Below are positions 11,001-22,353 of a stretch of 64,000 nt of DNA, in pieces (position 1 is the stretch's first letter; each line of letters begins with the position of its first letter). The notes beneath the pieces were generated by a model. The model was not told the origin of the DNA. It did no database searches and was given only the letters and a program-made list of their open reading frames with translations. A program made the position numbers and the translations under genes. The stretch is from Phragmites australis (Eukaryota > Streptophyta > Magnoliopsida > Poales > Poaceae): positions 31,024,334 through 31,088,333 of the forward strand of contig NC_084933.1 in the NCBI RefSeq assembly GCF_958298935.1, in the 5' to 3' direction.

Positions 11001-12038
11001 TCGGTTTGTTATAAATAGATATGTTGGAGTCAGTTTAGGATTAGGATTTGTAACCTTCTATGATTAGGATTATCCCCCTATGTATAGAGAGGGGTGGCAG
11101 ACTGGCAGTCTGTATGAGGCAAGCAATGTCAATACAATCTATTATCTCATCGCTATTTCTCTACTCCTCATCTCCTGTTCTCAGCCGTAGGCTATTACAC
11201 ATCATTGTATTTTATTCGAATAATTGTTCACTGGAGCCTTGTTCATGAACAACTCTTGTGCATCTCTTGCAGGGCAAGATTCCCCTCATAGGCTGTGGTG
11301 GTGTAAGTAGGTAATGTGATTTCTGTAACTACTTCAATGGTTTTTCGCACTTCTAACGCACATAATTTCAATCAAATTTATGTATGTAATTACAGCGGCG
11401 AGGATGCATACAAGAAGATCCGTGCTGGAGCTACACTTGTTCAACTTTACACTGCTCTTGGCTATGGTGGTCCAGCTCTTATCCCCAGAATAAAGGTTGT
11501 AACTTAAACACATTTGTTACATTTGAAGCTTGCAGGTTGCAGTGCATTACTACTCCCTCCATTCATCATTCGATGTTTCAGGAGTGAAGAAAAATGTTCT
11601 TTCTCTAGTTAATATTATAGGATTTCGAGAAGAGATATAGCTACATTTTCCCAAAGTGCACTACTTCTAATGTGGGCTGCATTTTAACAAGACTCGGATC
11701 TCTTTGTTCACTGACCGCAAGGCAAGAAAGGGGTGGTTTAGGAGACAAATAGATTTTATTAAGGCGAAAGAGGGGTGGCTTTAATGTACAAACAAATAAA
11801 AAAGAACAGAGGGATTTTTTTTTTGGTCAGAGTAAACCTGTATCTAACTGTTCACTGGAAATGAGCCCCACTATCCTGCTAAAAATAATTTCCTTTTCTT
11901 CCCTTCTACTTACTAAGGAATCATTTCCGAGTTTGATACTGATGGATTACTTGATATGTTCAGACTGAGCTAGCAGAATGTTTGGAAAGAGATGGTTTCA
12001 AATCTGTTCAGGAAGCAGTCGGGGCAGATTTCAGATGA
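8019..12038 (+). CDS. PYRD: Dihydroorotate dehydrogenase (quinone), mitochondrial, class 2 DHODH
   Basis: Oxidises dihydroorotate to orotate with FMN and passes electrons to ubiquinone; fourth step of de novo UMP synthesis, at the mitochondrial inner membrane. Exons by eye: 8019-8198, 8808-8890, 9056-9379, 9497-9752, 10140-10220, 10299-10406, 10490-10519, 10664-10801, 11273-11310, 11396-11495, 11964-12038. All introns are GT-AG and phases agree, giving 470 residues, close to other plant PYRD proteins. Seen: an Arg/Ala/Ser-rich targeting leader (1-60), a membrane segment [16 protein letters not shown], then [42 protein letters not shown] (Ser287 the likely class 2 catalytic base), [22 protein letters not shown] and the FMN phosphate loop [14 protein letters not shown]. 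Start: the ATG at 8019 opens the targeting peptide. Intron 8 seems to hold a retroelement fragment. Looks fully functional. Confidence 0.95.
10877..11199 (+). mobile_element. Possible solo LTR-like insert in PYRD intron 8
   Basis: The 323-base block starts tgttatg and ends tattaca, an imperfect TG...CA inverted end. It contains a TATA-like ttataaatag and a row of words typical of plant LTRs (caatacaatctattatctca). No matching 5-base target duplication is seen (cagct versus catca), so the limits are uncertain. It lies wholly inside the intron and leaves both splice sites intact. Confidence 0.35.
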
Positions 12039-12519
12039 GCCTAGCAGATTGCTGAGAAGGCCTGAATAACCATTCCGTTAAGTTCTATATAATTTCGTTG
12101 AGAAGCAGGCAACTTTTCCATAAGCATGTCCGCCAATTTCATTTGGCTGGCATTCGAAAAGATATCTACCAAGTTGAAACATTTTTGAGGGAGTGGTACT
12201 CGTTAACCTCAGTAATGTGTGGTTGTATCACGTGCCTATACATCATCCTTGGCTCTTCATTGCCTGTGTTTAAGCAAGCTGTGCAACAAATTTTGGTTAA
12301 AGTATGTATATTTCGTGTCGTCCTTTTGAAAGATATGCATTGATTTATGCATCAGGACAGTTTTGAAGTTCCATGATATATCTGAAATTGTACTTTGCCC
12401 TTCTTTTTAATTCTCTGCGGAATATGTGTGTTGGGGGAGTGCCTAAACCCCAAGGGTGTCGGGAATGCCCTTCTTCGTTGCCACATATTGTGTACAATAA
12501 AATTTGTTTTTTTATTTCT

Positions 12520-12826
12520 CATTGTATAAATCATATTTTTGTCTGAATTTTTCTAGAGCTAGATCATAGTATCCTATACATCATAAAAAAATTTATGATA
12601 ATTTCAATATTGTTTTGAATTTTGAGAGTAAGAGAACACATTCTTTTTTATTTTTAAATGTGTCGCCAGTTAGAAGGGTGATATGTTTATTTTTAAAACG
12701 TCGCATGTTGTAAGGGTGACGTGCATCTGGCGTCCTTCCAGTGGATGAGAGACGCATATTTTTACATTTTTTTTCAAACAAGTACCTACTTTTACAATTT
12801 TTTATTTTCAAAGTATAAAAACAAAA
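12520..12826. repeat. AT-rich dispersed repeat, copy 2
   Basis: Same family as 931-1163, in the same orientation. This copy holds an extra segment with two near-identical words (gaagggtgatatg, gtaagggtgacgtg). No coding potential. Confidence 0.5.
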
Positions 12827-15253
12827 AAAAAGTTCGAAGGGGTCAAAGTGGGAAGAGCCAGAAAGTTTCCAGTTGGACTTCTGCCTGTAGAAAACACCTT
12901 TTCTCATGTATATATAGGCCTCTAGAGCTGGACCGCTATTACAAGCATATACCCAGGAAGGATACGATAGGTATGAGCCTCTACTTGGGCTAGGCCCTAG
13001 GTCGATGTCCTTATCGCCCTAGCCCTGCTCGGTATGGCTAGTCGGCTACCGTATCATGTTAGTGTTAGAGCATGACTACAGGGTAGTGACGGATCATGAT
13101 CACCAAGTAGGGGATGTTCTCCCTCTTCTTTTTCTTCTCCATTCTTTTTTTTTCTCTTCTTGTTTCTTTTTCATGCCCAAAAATTGAGGGGAGGGGGCTC
13201 TCATGGATCCATCTCTGCTATAGTGTGAAGGGAAGGTGACTTTTAAACTTTATAATTATATGAAATTCCCAAAGGTCAAATGGGAATTATCCCCTCTCTC
13301 CCCATCTGTATAAGATCCCCAAAGGGAAGGAGAGGGCACTCTCCGTTCATTTGGCTCGCTCACTACTCTCACAAGTCTGGCTCCCCTCTCCATCTCTCTC
13401 TAGACTCTAGCTCTCCCAGGGAAAGGGATAGCACTTCCCTACATTTGCATTGCTATTTGGAACTACAATACGTTTTTTGAATTGGATATTGATATGGACT
13501 GCACTGTGTAATAACATGCATGTATATTGTTTCATAACTTAATGATAGTGTGTGTCTTGTTTGTCAGTTGTCACTGATTTCCTATTGGATTAACAGCTTT
13601 GTGTAAAGCAGTGCGTTCTAAATGCTCATATGCTGATCCAGAGAGAACCACTTTGAATTGCAAATGATCGTTCGGTACATGTTCAACAATATTATCTAGA
13701 ATTATAAATGGATCCGAGTCATCCGACTACAAATCATCTTTGAGTTGATATCTTATTATCGATATTGGGTAGCTCTCTTATTACCTGACATTGGGTTGAA
13801 ATACCATAATTGTGCAAGTGCCTACACTTTCCTAGTTAATTCATTTGAAATGTGTCTGTTTGCAAGTCTAAGGAAACATGATGAAATGTATCATGCATCT
13901 TCCAGTTGAACTGGCCATCCCTGTTGCATATGCATGAACCGAATCCTGTACTCCATCTACAGGGTTGTTAAGGTGTCATGTTCGTTGTTGCTACTCCTCA
14001 TACACGATCATTAACTATACTATGAGGTCCGCTAGCCTCCAGAGGTTGATAGATTTTTCTTATCATCGAGCATTTGTTATGTACCCACGTTATAGCTTAC
14101 TGAATGAATCCTCGAGCCTCCCAACGATGAACTGAGCTTTTCTTTAGCACTCTCATTCATTTGTCGCCGTATGACTGATGTTGCTTGTTAATTTGAAGCT
14201 GTGGCGCATCAACATCAACGAAGACTGTTATTACTCGGGTCCTTTTCGCAATTTTGTATTGGAAATCGTTCGGACTGATAGCGTAAAGTAACTCAGTGCT
14301 ATGATGTAATCCAATTTAATGTAACTCGGTGCCGTGATCTACTTAGTTTAACGTGAGTCGCTGAATATTTTTACCATGGGCAATGTCATCTTTTCTGCGT
14401 ACGAACTGCGAATGGAGCACCTGCTCCTCTCATTTCTTTTTTTAACGAACTTTCCATCGCTTTTGCCTCTATAAACCTGAACCATTCTGCTTTAGCATGT
14501 GTCTCTTTCACTTGCTAATCGCCACTTGTTGCGTTGGTGCGGCCGGGACCCTTCCGAAAGGCGTGTGTTGTAGTACTCGTACATTCTACTTAAACCAAAC
14601 AAAACCATAAAGAAGTTGAGTTTTTGGAGGCCATGGAAAGCAGCAGCGGCACAAGATTCTTCGAGACAGCATCGTCCAAAAGCTGACGACCTGATGGGAG
14701 CCTCAGTGTCACCGTTTCCTTTTCTTTCCTTCGTCATTGTACTTAGGCGAGAGGTAATTGTCGACCCGAATTCAGACACTCTGGAACGGCGAGAAACAGC
14801 TTCTTCTGACAGCAACTTGCATATGTCTAACAAGTTACAGGCGTTAAAGAGTCAGAATTCCTAGCCTTTAACCAAGATCTAGGAAGAATTATTCCTGATT
14901 TTTTACGAGGATTAAGCTGTTTCCTGCTAAATATCTGTAAAACATCTGCGCTCCAAACAGCCTTAATTTACTAGTACGAGGCGAAGTCGTCTTGCTGCAC
15001 GTCGAAGAACCGAGACTGAGAGACTGCAACCGGACAGGAGCAAGCAGACATTCCCTGGCCGGCGTTGGTTGGACTTGACCCGAGGTCGCCGGTCCTGTTC
15101 GCTTGCCGCGTCGGTCGCTAATGGCGACACGGATTGTGCACAACAGCTGTGCGCGTGCGGGGACGGACTGCCCGGAATTGGATAAGGTCGCCGGTCGCGC
15201 CGCGGACAGCGATCGCCCAACACGCGCACAAATCCAACACCTGCTACTACTTT
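12827..15253. other. Intergenic, no supported gene
   Basis: Contains CT-rich stretches (13120-13180, 13290-13440) that resemble LTR leader sequence, but paired ends were not found. A 113-codon frame on the minus strand at 14833-14492 has no recognisable family and unremarkable composition; I do not call it a gene. Confidence 0.35.
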
Positions 15254-15569
15254 GGATCTGTTTAGGTGAAGCTATTAGAGGAACTTTTTAGCTAGAATTA
15301 ATGAAGCTCTGTCAGCTTTTAGTTTTTACTCACTGAGTGAAATTTATGGGAGTTATTCTCTAAAATAAACTAGAAGCTGGGAAGCTAAAAAAACAGTTTA
15401 TCCTGATTCACTTCCCACACAGAATCACTTCCTCCGTATTGTTTATACTAGAGAATCAACAAATAATAACTTTCAGCCACAGAATCACTTTCCTCAGAGA
15501 ATTACTCTTCGCAGAGAATTACTCTTCGCAGAGAATTTAAATCAGTAAGAGCTCTACCAAACAGACTCT
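15254..15569. mobile_element. hAT-like MITE, copy A
   Basis: Inverted ends: ggatctgtttaggtgaagct at the left; the right end (agctctaccaaacagactc) reads gagtctgtttggtagagct on the other strand. The inside shares many words with 22094-22353, such as agctttcagctttt-like, aactagaag and gagctaaaaaaacagttt-like words and the final agagctctaccaaaca. A 17-base motif (actcttcgcagagaatt) is duplicated near the right end. Non-coding. Confidence 0.7.
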
Positions 15570-15692
15570 TAGTCGGCTCGTCGCCGTAGCTCGCCGGCCG
15601 TACAACATGGCTCCTCACAGTCACGCTGCAGCAATGAAATAAAACGACCTGCTCCGCTCAAACTATCCTGAAAAATTCACTTACTTGCCGGC

Positions 15693-17020
15693 GACTATAT
15701 ATATATACACATAATAAGTTTATTATGTGCCTAGACGCACTATAATTTATCACTACATACATCTCCAGTTATAACTAAAAAAACTATCAGTTATAATCTG
15801 CTAAGTACATCAATATAACTATGCATCCAGAAATACATAATTACAACACGAGAATCTAACGAGTTACAATCAGTTTATATATAAAGAGAGGAGAAAATTA
15901 GTCTATACTCCAGAAATACATACTCATTACTATGATGTATCATATAAATAAATTGAATGTACTCCTTTATCACTATAAGTATACTTATATACTCATTCTA
16001 AGATACTCTAATGTGAATTGTATAAAAAAAAATTAAGAAAATATTCATCAATCTTAATAGATTTTGATAATGCTTTCATATTTGTACATAAAAATGTAAT
16101 ATACTAAAAAATATGTACAAACCATCTAAAAAATTATACATACTACTTAGATAATCTTATATACTTACATGCTTTATGTACATACTATTTATCACATGAG
16201 ATACTCCCTATGTTATGAGATACATACGCGAGAATACATATTACCAGAGTATCAAATATGCTTTATATATACACATACACACATACTTTACGTATATTCT
16301 GCATGTATGCTCACTGTAGTTTATGTCTGTGCACACCTCATAAGTTGTAACTCATAGTGTTTCGAGTTGTAAGTTATAGTGTTTCGGGTTGTAACTGAGG
16401 GATGTGCGCAGTGCGAATAACAAGTTGTAACTCACAGTGTTATCTTATCGTGTTGCAATTATATATTTATGAACGTGAAGTTGTAACTGATCTACCTAAC
16501 AAGTTGTAACTCACAGTGTTTCGAGTTGTAACCGGGGGATGTGCGCAGTGCGAATAACAAGTTGTAACTCAAAGTGTTAGCTTCTCGTGTTGCAATTATG
16601 TATTTCTGGACGTGAAGTTGTAACTGATCTACCTAACAAGTTGTAACTCACAGTGTTTTAGATTGTAACTAGGGATGTGTGCAGTGCGAATAGCAACTGC
16701 GCATAGGCGTAGAATATGTAAAGAATTGTACTACGATTATATATATAAAGGACTGATGTTACGTTTTAAATTGTACTACGATTATAATTGTGCTTCTTAG
16801 GTTGTACATTATTAGGTAAAGAATTCGTCAGGAATTACATTTATCCATAACACAATTGCAACTCAATTTTTTTTTATTTACGTCTGGTTGTAACTTTTTA
16901 TATCGCGAATTGTAACTACTATTTTGTAGATTGTAACCCGTAGTAGCATAACAGTAACTAGAGTTGAATTAAATATGTAATATATATATATATATACAAA
17001 ATAATTTATAGCCAGCTATA
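15693..17020. repeat. Composite AT-rich repeat, left copy (A segment plus minisatellite in plus orientation)
   Basis: Segment A (15891-16232) is a roughly 340-base direct repeat of 18926-19271. It is followed by cassette B (16295-16716), bounded by tattct on the left and agaata on the right, and built from about 2.5 units of some 137 bases. Each unit contains aagttgtaactcacagtg twice, a cgtgttgcaattat word and a gatctacctaacaag word. A short reverse-oriented piece of the same unit is also present near 15825-15870. No protein coding. I cannot name the element family. Confidence 0.75.
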
Positions 17021-17110
17021 GAATAGGGTATTCTATAAGCCGGACCTTTTTTACGTGCCTTATCGAACCCGCAAGGCTGTGATAGATGGTGGCCGAGCCT
17101 TTCCATGCAC

Positions 17111-18360
17111 CACTACAGAAAGGTAAATCAGTGTTGGTTGAAAAATGACTTAACTGTCAGTTTTTCACTACCACTTCGTACCTCCAACCAGCACTGAAAA
17201 GGTTTCCTGAGCCAAACAAAATAAATGAGCCGGCTCTTTCGAACCGGTTTGGCTGCCGCTCTTGTCGCTACCGCCGCTGCCGTGCTCCTGCCGCCACCAT
17301 TGCCGCCGCATGCTCAAATTAACTCATCTCATCCATACAAACACATCTCAAATTTAAATCGACTCATCTCAAGCACATAAGTATGGACTGAACAAGGCAT
17401 TTTTCATGAAAGCAAGGCACATAAATATGTATCGAACAATTTGCAGAACAAAGTCAGAATTAAAATGTACAATACTAGACATATTCAGAATTAAAATGTA
17501 AAATACTAGACATTGCTTATCTCTGACCACAATCATCAAACAAGTCAGATTAGAACAAAGGGGTTAATAAGATTAGAACAAAGAACATAGCTCTGACCAC
17601 AATAATAAACCACATAGCTTTGAGGAATTGAGCACCAGTAGCGTCTCCACCGTGAATCGCCCCACCCGCGGCCTGAATCTGCGGAGCTACAATGCATCCT
17701 ACGCGGCATCCTATAGCCCCTCTGAGGATGGCACGGTCAGGGCTGGCCATTTGAAGCGCTCTGGCAGCATCACGGGCTGGGGAGCTTGCTGGACCTCTGG
17801 CCTTCACGTGTGCCTCCATGGCGGCTAGCGGAAGCAGCAGGGTCCTGCTGCAGACATCGAAGTTGGACACCATCGTCGAGGAGAACCACTACTCCAATGT
17901 CAGCTCGGTGGAGAGAGATAAGAGAGAGAGAGGGGGCGCTTGAGTGGATGAGAGAAGGGTGGAGCATATAAGAGCAGATGAGAGAGAGGAGCGGATAGGA
18001 GATGAGCGCGCGAGAGAGAAGAGCCGAGAACAATATCTGGATGAGCCGGACTTGATCGAGCCAAAATCAAATTGGAACAAAATTTTGGGTCCACAGAGAC
18101 TATCAATGCCGGTTGTGATTAGAATCGGCATTGATAGTTGGAGACGGAAGTGTTGGTCGAGCCAAAATTAGAATTGATCAAATTTTCGGGTTTGGATGAA
18201 CCATCAGTGCCGATTGTAACTAAAATTGGCACTGATAGTCCGTATCCGTACCGGTTCATGTTACAAATCGGCACTGATACGAACTATCAGTTTTGGTTTT
18301 TAGCGGCTTCATCGCTTTTTGCGTGCAGGAGTTTAACAACCGACACTGATAAGACGCTAC
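17111..18360 (+). mobile_element. CACTA-like element remnant, one end only
   Basis: Starts with cactacagaaaggtaaatca, which matches the CACTACAGAAA-type terminus of plant CACTA (En/Spm-like) elements. Short subterminal words in both orientations (ccatcagtgccgattg, aattggcactgatag, aatcggcactgatac) occur at 18110-18360. No transposase is recognisable and no closing TAGTG end was found, so the element is probably truncated between 18360 and the AT tract at 18852. Confidence 0.5.
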
Positions 18361-18848
18361 TTGGAGGCGAGGATGTGGAGGCGGTAGCAGTGTGACCAGC
18401 ATAGAGGCCGTGACGCCAAAATTGATCAAATCCAGGGGAATCGCCAGTGTTGGCGCAGGCGGAGTCGTGAAACTCGCCACAATTAGAGGTTGTGACGCCA
18501 TCGTTGCAACGGGTAGCATCAAATTCGATGGATTCCGGCGGCTACCGGGGTGAAATCACTGCTCCACGGTAATCCTGTTTGTGCTTTTTGTAGGGAGCTG
18601 GGTGGAGGAAGCTGGATTAGAGTTAGGATCAATGGGGCATTGTCAGGGATCGGAGTCGGTCGCTGGCTCCGGGCGCGGGAGGAATGTGGGCTAAGGTAGT
18701 ATCCACACGGGGGTTGGTGGGGTGCAGTCAGGGGTGTGCGAGATCGGTGGGGCACGGGTGGAAGCCACATCGGTCGGATAGAGGAAGTGCGAGGACCGTG
18801 CCTCGATCGGGTGCCTCAGTGCAGCGGCAGTTTAATCTGCGCCTAGAC

Positions 18849-18851
<3 letters not shown>

Positions 18852-18925
<74 letters not shown>
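18852..18925. repeat. (AT)37 microsatellite
   Basis: 74 uninterrupted bases of alternating A and T, directly abutting the right copy of the composite repeat at 18926. Such tracts are usually length-polymorphic. Confidence 0.98.
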
Positions 18926-18928
<3 letters not shown>

Positions 18929-19837
18929 GAAAACTAATCTGTACTCCTGGGAGTGCATACTCTCTACTATGATATACCACATAAATGAACCGGATATACT
19001 CCTTTATCACTATGAGTATACTTATATACTCATTCTAAGATACTCTAATGTGAATTACATAAAAAAAAATTAAAAGAAGTCCATCAATTTTAATAGATTT
19101 TGATAATACCTTCATATTTGTACATAAAATGTAATCTACTCAAAAAAATATATATAAACCACCTAAAAAAGTATACATGTCACTTGAATGATTTTATATA
19201 CTCACATGCTGCATATACATACTATTTATCACATGAGATACTCTATATATTATAAGATACGTATTTGCGAGGCTATTCTGCGCCTATGCGCAGTTGCTAT
19301 TCGCACTGCACACATTCCTAGTTACAATCTAAAACGCTGTGAGTTACAACTTGTTAGGTAGATCAGTTACAATTTCACGTCCAGAAATACATAATTGCAA
19401 CACGAGAAGCTAACACTGTGAGTTACAACTTGTTATTTGCACTGCGCACATCCTCCAGTTACAACTCAAAATACTGTGAGTTACAACTTGTTAGGTAGAC
19501 CAGTTACAACTTCACGTCCAGAAATACATAATTGCAACACGAGAAGCTAATACTGTGAGTTACAACTTATTATTCGCACTGGCACTGCACACATCCCCAG
19601 TTACAACTCAAAACACTGTGAGTTACAACTTGTTAGGTAGATCAGTTACAACTTCATGTCCATAAATGCATAATTGCAACACGAGAAGCTAACACTGTGA
19701 GTTACAACTTGTTATTCGCACTACGCACATCTCACAGTTACAATCTGAAATACCGTGAGTTACAACCTAAAATACCGTGAGTCACAACTTATGCGATGTG
19801 CGCAAATATAAACTGTAGTAAACGTTCCTGGAGAATA
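18926..19837. repeat. Composite AT-rich repeat, right copy (A segment plus minisatellite in minus orientation)
   Basis: Segment A (18926-19271) runs in the same direction as its partner at 15891-16232. The following cassette (19274-19837) is the reverse complement of the left cassette: it starts tattctgcgcctatgc, the mirror of gcgcataggcgtagaata at the left copy's end. It ends ctgtagtaaacg...agaata, the mirror of the left copy's start. It holds about 3.5 of the roughly 137-base units, one more than the left. Non-coding. Confidence 0.8.
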
Positions 19838-20938
19838 TATATATGCCAAATGGTAAAACACACCCGCGTTGTACACAAGTCACGTCACCCGTGTCTATTA
19901 AAAAGTAAAAACTGCCCTGGCCCTTACATGGCTCTGATACTATAAGTGCACATAAAATATGGTGCCGAAGCTCTTGCTGAGTTGTGCCGTGCCAACACGC
20001 GACGAGGGAACGATCAGCTGACTGGCGCGCATCGGAGCTGACAGTTGGATGGAGCTCGTGACACTCTGAACGACGTGCTGTCGCGAACCCGGCCGAATCG
20101 CCGTCGGCGCCGGTGCGCCTTCGAGCCTTTTTGCTCGCGCGCCGGTCCAGAAGCGGCACTGTTTCGGCAGCCGTTTCTGGCGCGCGGAATCCGCCCGTGC
20201 CTGCCCGCAAAACGGCCTCCCTTGCCGTCGTCGAGCAGTCATTATTCGCCGGGTCCATTTGCAGTCATTCATCAGTTGTTGCGCATCTGCTCTTTGGAAT
20301 TCGTGCATGTAGTCTCTACGACCAGGAGCGTGACGGCACACCGCAACACATGCTGGCTACAAGCACTAGTGCCACCTACTCACAGGGCTGCCTCCACAGT
20401 GCTCACTGCACTTGCAAACGACCACAGGTGCTAGATCAGTATTCTGCACTGTTTATATATTGCTTTTCTTTTTCTTTTTCTTGACCGAAGATCTTCTTCT
20501 TCTTCTTTTGAAACTCTGAACTGTTGATTGCTTGATCAGAATTCCTTTGTACTATTAGCTGATTGTGATTTCTTTTCGTGTGCACTCAGTCTCTGTGTGA
20601 TTTGTTTGCTTCACGCAAACTCTACTGAGCATGCATTACCATAAGCTAATGCTCACAATCAAACAGCAGCAGCATTTCTTGATGCTGGTACTGGTAGTAG
20701 TAAAGAAGGTGGGGAGTGAATGATTAGCTTGGCCAACCCCACATGAGAATGCCAATGTGCGGTTTGGGGGCAAGGAAGGAATCAAACACGCATGATGGCC
20801 AAGCAAAGGGGGCCAGGCTAGCCACACCTCTCTATTCGGTCCATTGCACCCAAAGTGACCATGGCACTGACCTCACAATTGCATGGAATGTATCAGCAGC
20901 AAAGCATCTAGCATTTTCCTCCTAATTATATGTCATTA
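19838..20938. other. Intergenic; possible minus-strand retrotransposon primer site
   Basis: At 19931 the plus strand reads ggctctgatactataag; its complement contains TATCAGAGCC, which resembles the tRNA-Met primer site following plant Copia LTRs. If so, an LTR on the minus strand would lie just to the right, but I could not find its far end. No gene is supported; GC-rich frames at 20045-20480 have no family match. Confidence 0.25.
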
Positions 20939-21208
20939 TTACGCAGAGGATCCGATTCGATCCTCCAAAACCAAGAGCAAAACTGAGATATCGACCGTGG
21001 CAAATATCTTGTTTTTTAAAAGGTCGCAAATCCTCAAGGGCCCTGGCTCACATTTGCTTTTCTCCAGGACTTTGACTGTTGAATGCACAAGTCCAGTGCA
21101 CAGAAATTTCGTAGCATCCACCTGTAAGTTGTCGTCTGTCACCACTGAGCCATGCTTATCCTGACACTCTGGTTCGAAGAGATCGATTGGCGCGCCGATC
21201 GCTCTCAC
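20939..21208 (-). other. Unidentified 89-codon open frame
   Basis: Reads with ordinary protein-like composition (for example GAPIDLFEPECQDKHGSVV and ATKFLCTGLVHSTVKVLEKS) on the minus strand and stops at 20939. I do not recognise a family. There is no clear promoter and only weak splice signals around it. It may be a captured exon, a non-coding transcript or chance. Confidence 0.2.
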
Positions 21209-21687
21209 CGAGATTTTCTTCCGTCAGCACAGTTACCTTAAGCTAGACACATTCAGGGTTAATACATAGTAAAAGCAAAGCTTCAACACATCACACCAAT
21301 AGTTGAACGGTTCCACTTTAATTTCACAAGGCAGGAAGCTAGAGCAGAAGGATTTCATCATAAGATGTTAATGTGGGTGTGGATTAGTGAATGGTTATGA
21401 TGTCAAGAGGGGAAGAAGATGGAAAGAGAAGGGCCAGGCCATGCACGATTGCATGCACCGGCCATTGGAAAGATAAGAGTTCCACCATCACCCACTTTAC
21501 AATTAAAATGGTTTTAGGTGTTGCTCCGCGCTGAAGTGATGGCGATGCCTGCCAGGGCCCAGGGGCCCATCACCAATTCATTCAGGATGCAAAAGCACCC
21601 TCCAAATCATTTCAAACTTGAATTTGAAAATGACATATGCATTCACATTGTGGTGGCTATAGTAGAGGAACAGGTCTTAGTATGTTA

Positions 21688-21945
21688 CTCTCCCCGATCC
21701 CAAATATAAGTCTATTAGGATATTGACACGGTCTCTAATATATTACTTTGACTAACAATATCTATAAAAAACAAATTATTTCAACAAGAAAGAGTTATAT
21801 ATTATATATGATAATATTTTTTATGATAAATTTAATAACATCAATCTTATATTTTTAATCTTTATGATTTTTTTATTGATGGTCAAAACTAAAAAGGTTT
21901 GACCTAGGATAAACTTAAATGACTTGTATTTGGGATCAGAGAGAG
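21688..21945. mobile_element. Stowaway-type MITE (Tc1/mariner group)
   Basis: 258 bases flanked by TA on both sides. Inverted ends: ctctccccgatcccaaatat at the left; the right end (atttgggatcagagagag) reads ctctctgatcccaaat on the other strand. AT-rich inside, no coding potential. Ends, size and TA target site are all typical of grass Stowaway elements. Confidence 0.85.
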
Positions 21946-22093
21946 TATTATTATATGTCCACTGATTGTGGTCGAGTTCATTATTATTCTGGTCTTTCGA
22001 TGCATATATATTAGAACTTTTCTTACTCAAATTTGTGCTTAAAACTTGTTTGGAAAGCCATTACAACATCAGTTTGTCTGACATGGCTGGCTT

Positions 22094-22353
22094 AGGGCCT
22101 GTTTGGTGGAGCACCTAGAGCAGCTTTTCGGCTGAAATTAGGGGGAATTCTGCCAAACAGCAGCTTTCAGCTTTTAGCTTCCTGAGTGGAATCCATAGGA
22201 ATGATTATCTGAAATGAACTAGAAGTTGAGGAGCTGAAAAAAACAGTTTTCCCTGATTCATTTCCCATACAGAATTACTCACTTCATATATTTTATTTTA
22301 AAGAATCACTCCCCACAAAAAATTTAGAATAGAAAGAGCTCTACCAAACAAGT
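22094..22353. mobile_element. hAT-like MITE, copy B
   Basis: Begins gggcctgtttggtggagcac and ends agctctaccaaacaagt; shares internal words with copy A at 15254-15569 in the same order. About 260 bases, non-coding. Its right end touches a 96-base tandem duplication. Confidence 0.7.

Noticed and set aside
14492..14833. 113-codon frame on the minus strand
   Set aside because: Some protein-like words, but no family, promoter or splice support; not enough to call a gene.
16339..16720. Regularly repeated gttgtaactcac words that resemble a CRISPR array
   Set aside because: The spacers are themselves repeated, the units are diverged minisatellites of about 137 bases, and the setting is plant nuclear DNA.
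18684..19073. Open frame encoding a long Ile-Tyr alternating peptide
   Set aside because: It is a translation of the (AT)37 microsatellite.
20045..20484. Overlapping GC-rich frames of 120-160 codons on both strands
   Set aside because: No recognisable domain, all frames equally open, no start context or splice signals; more likely transposon or LTR sequence.
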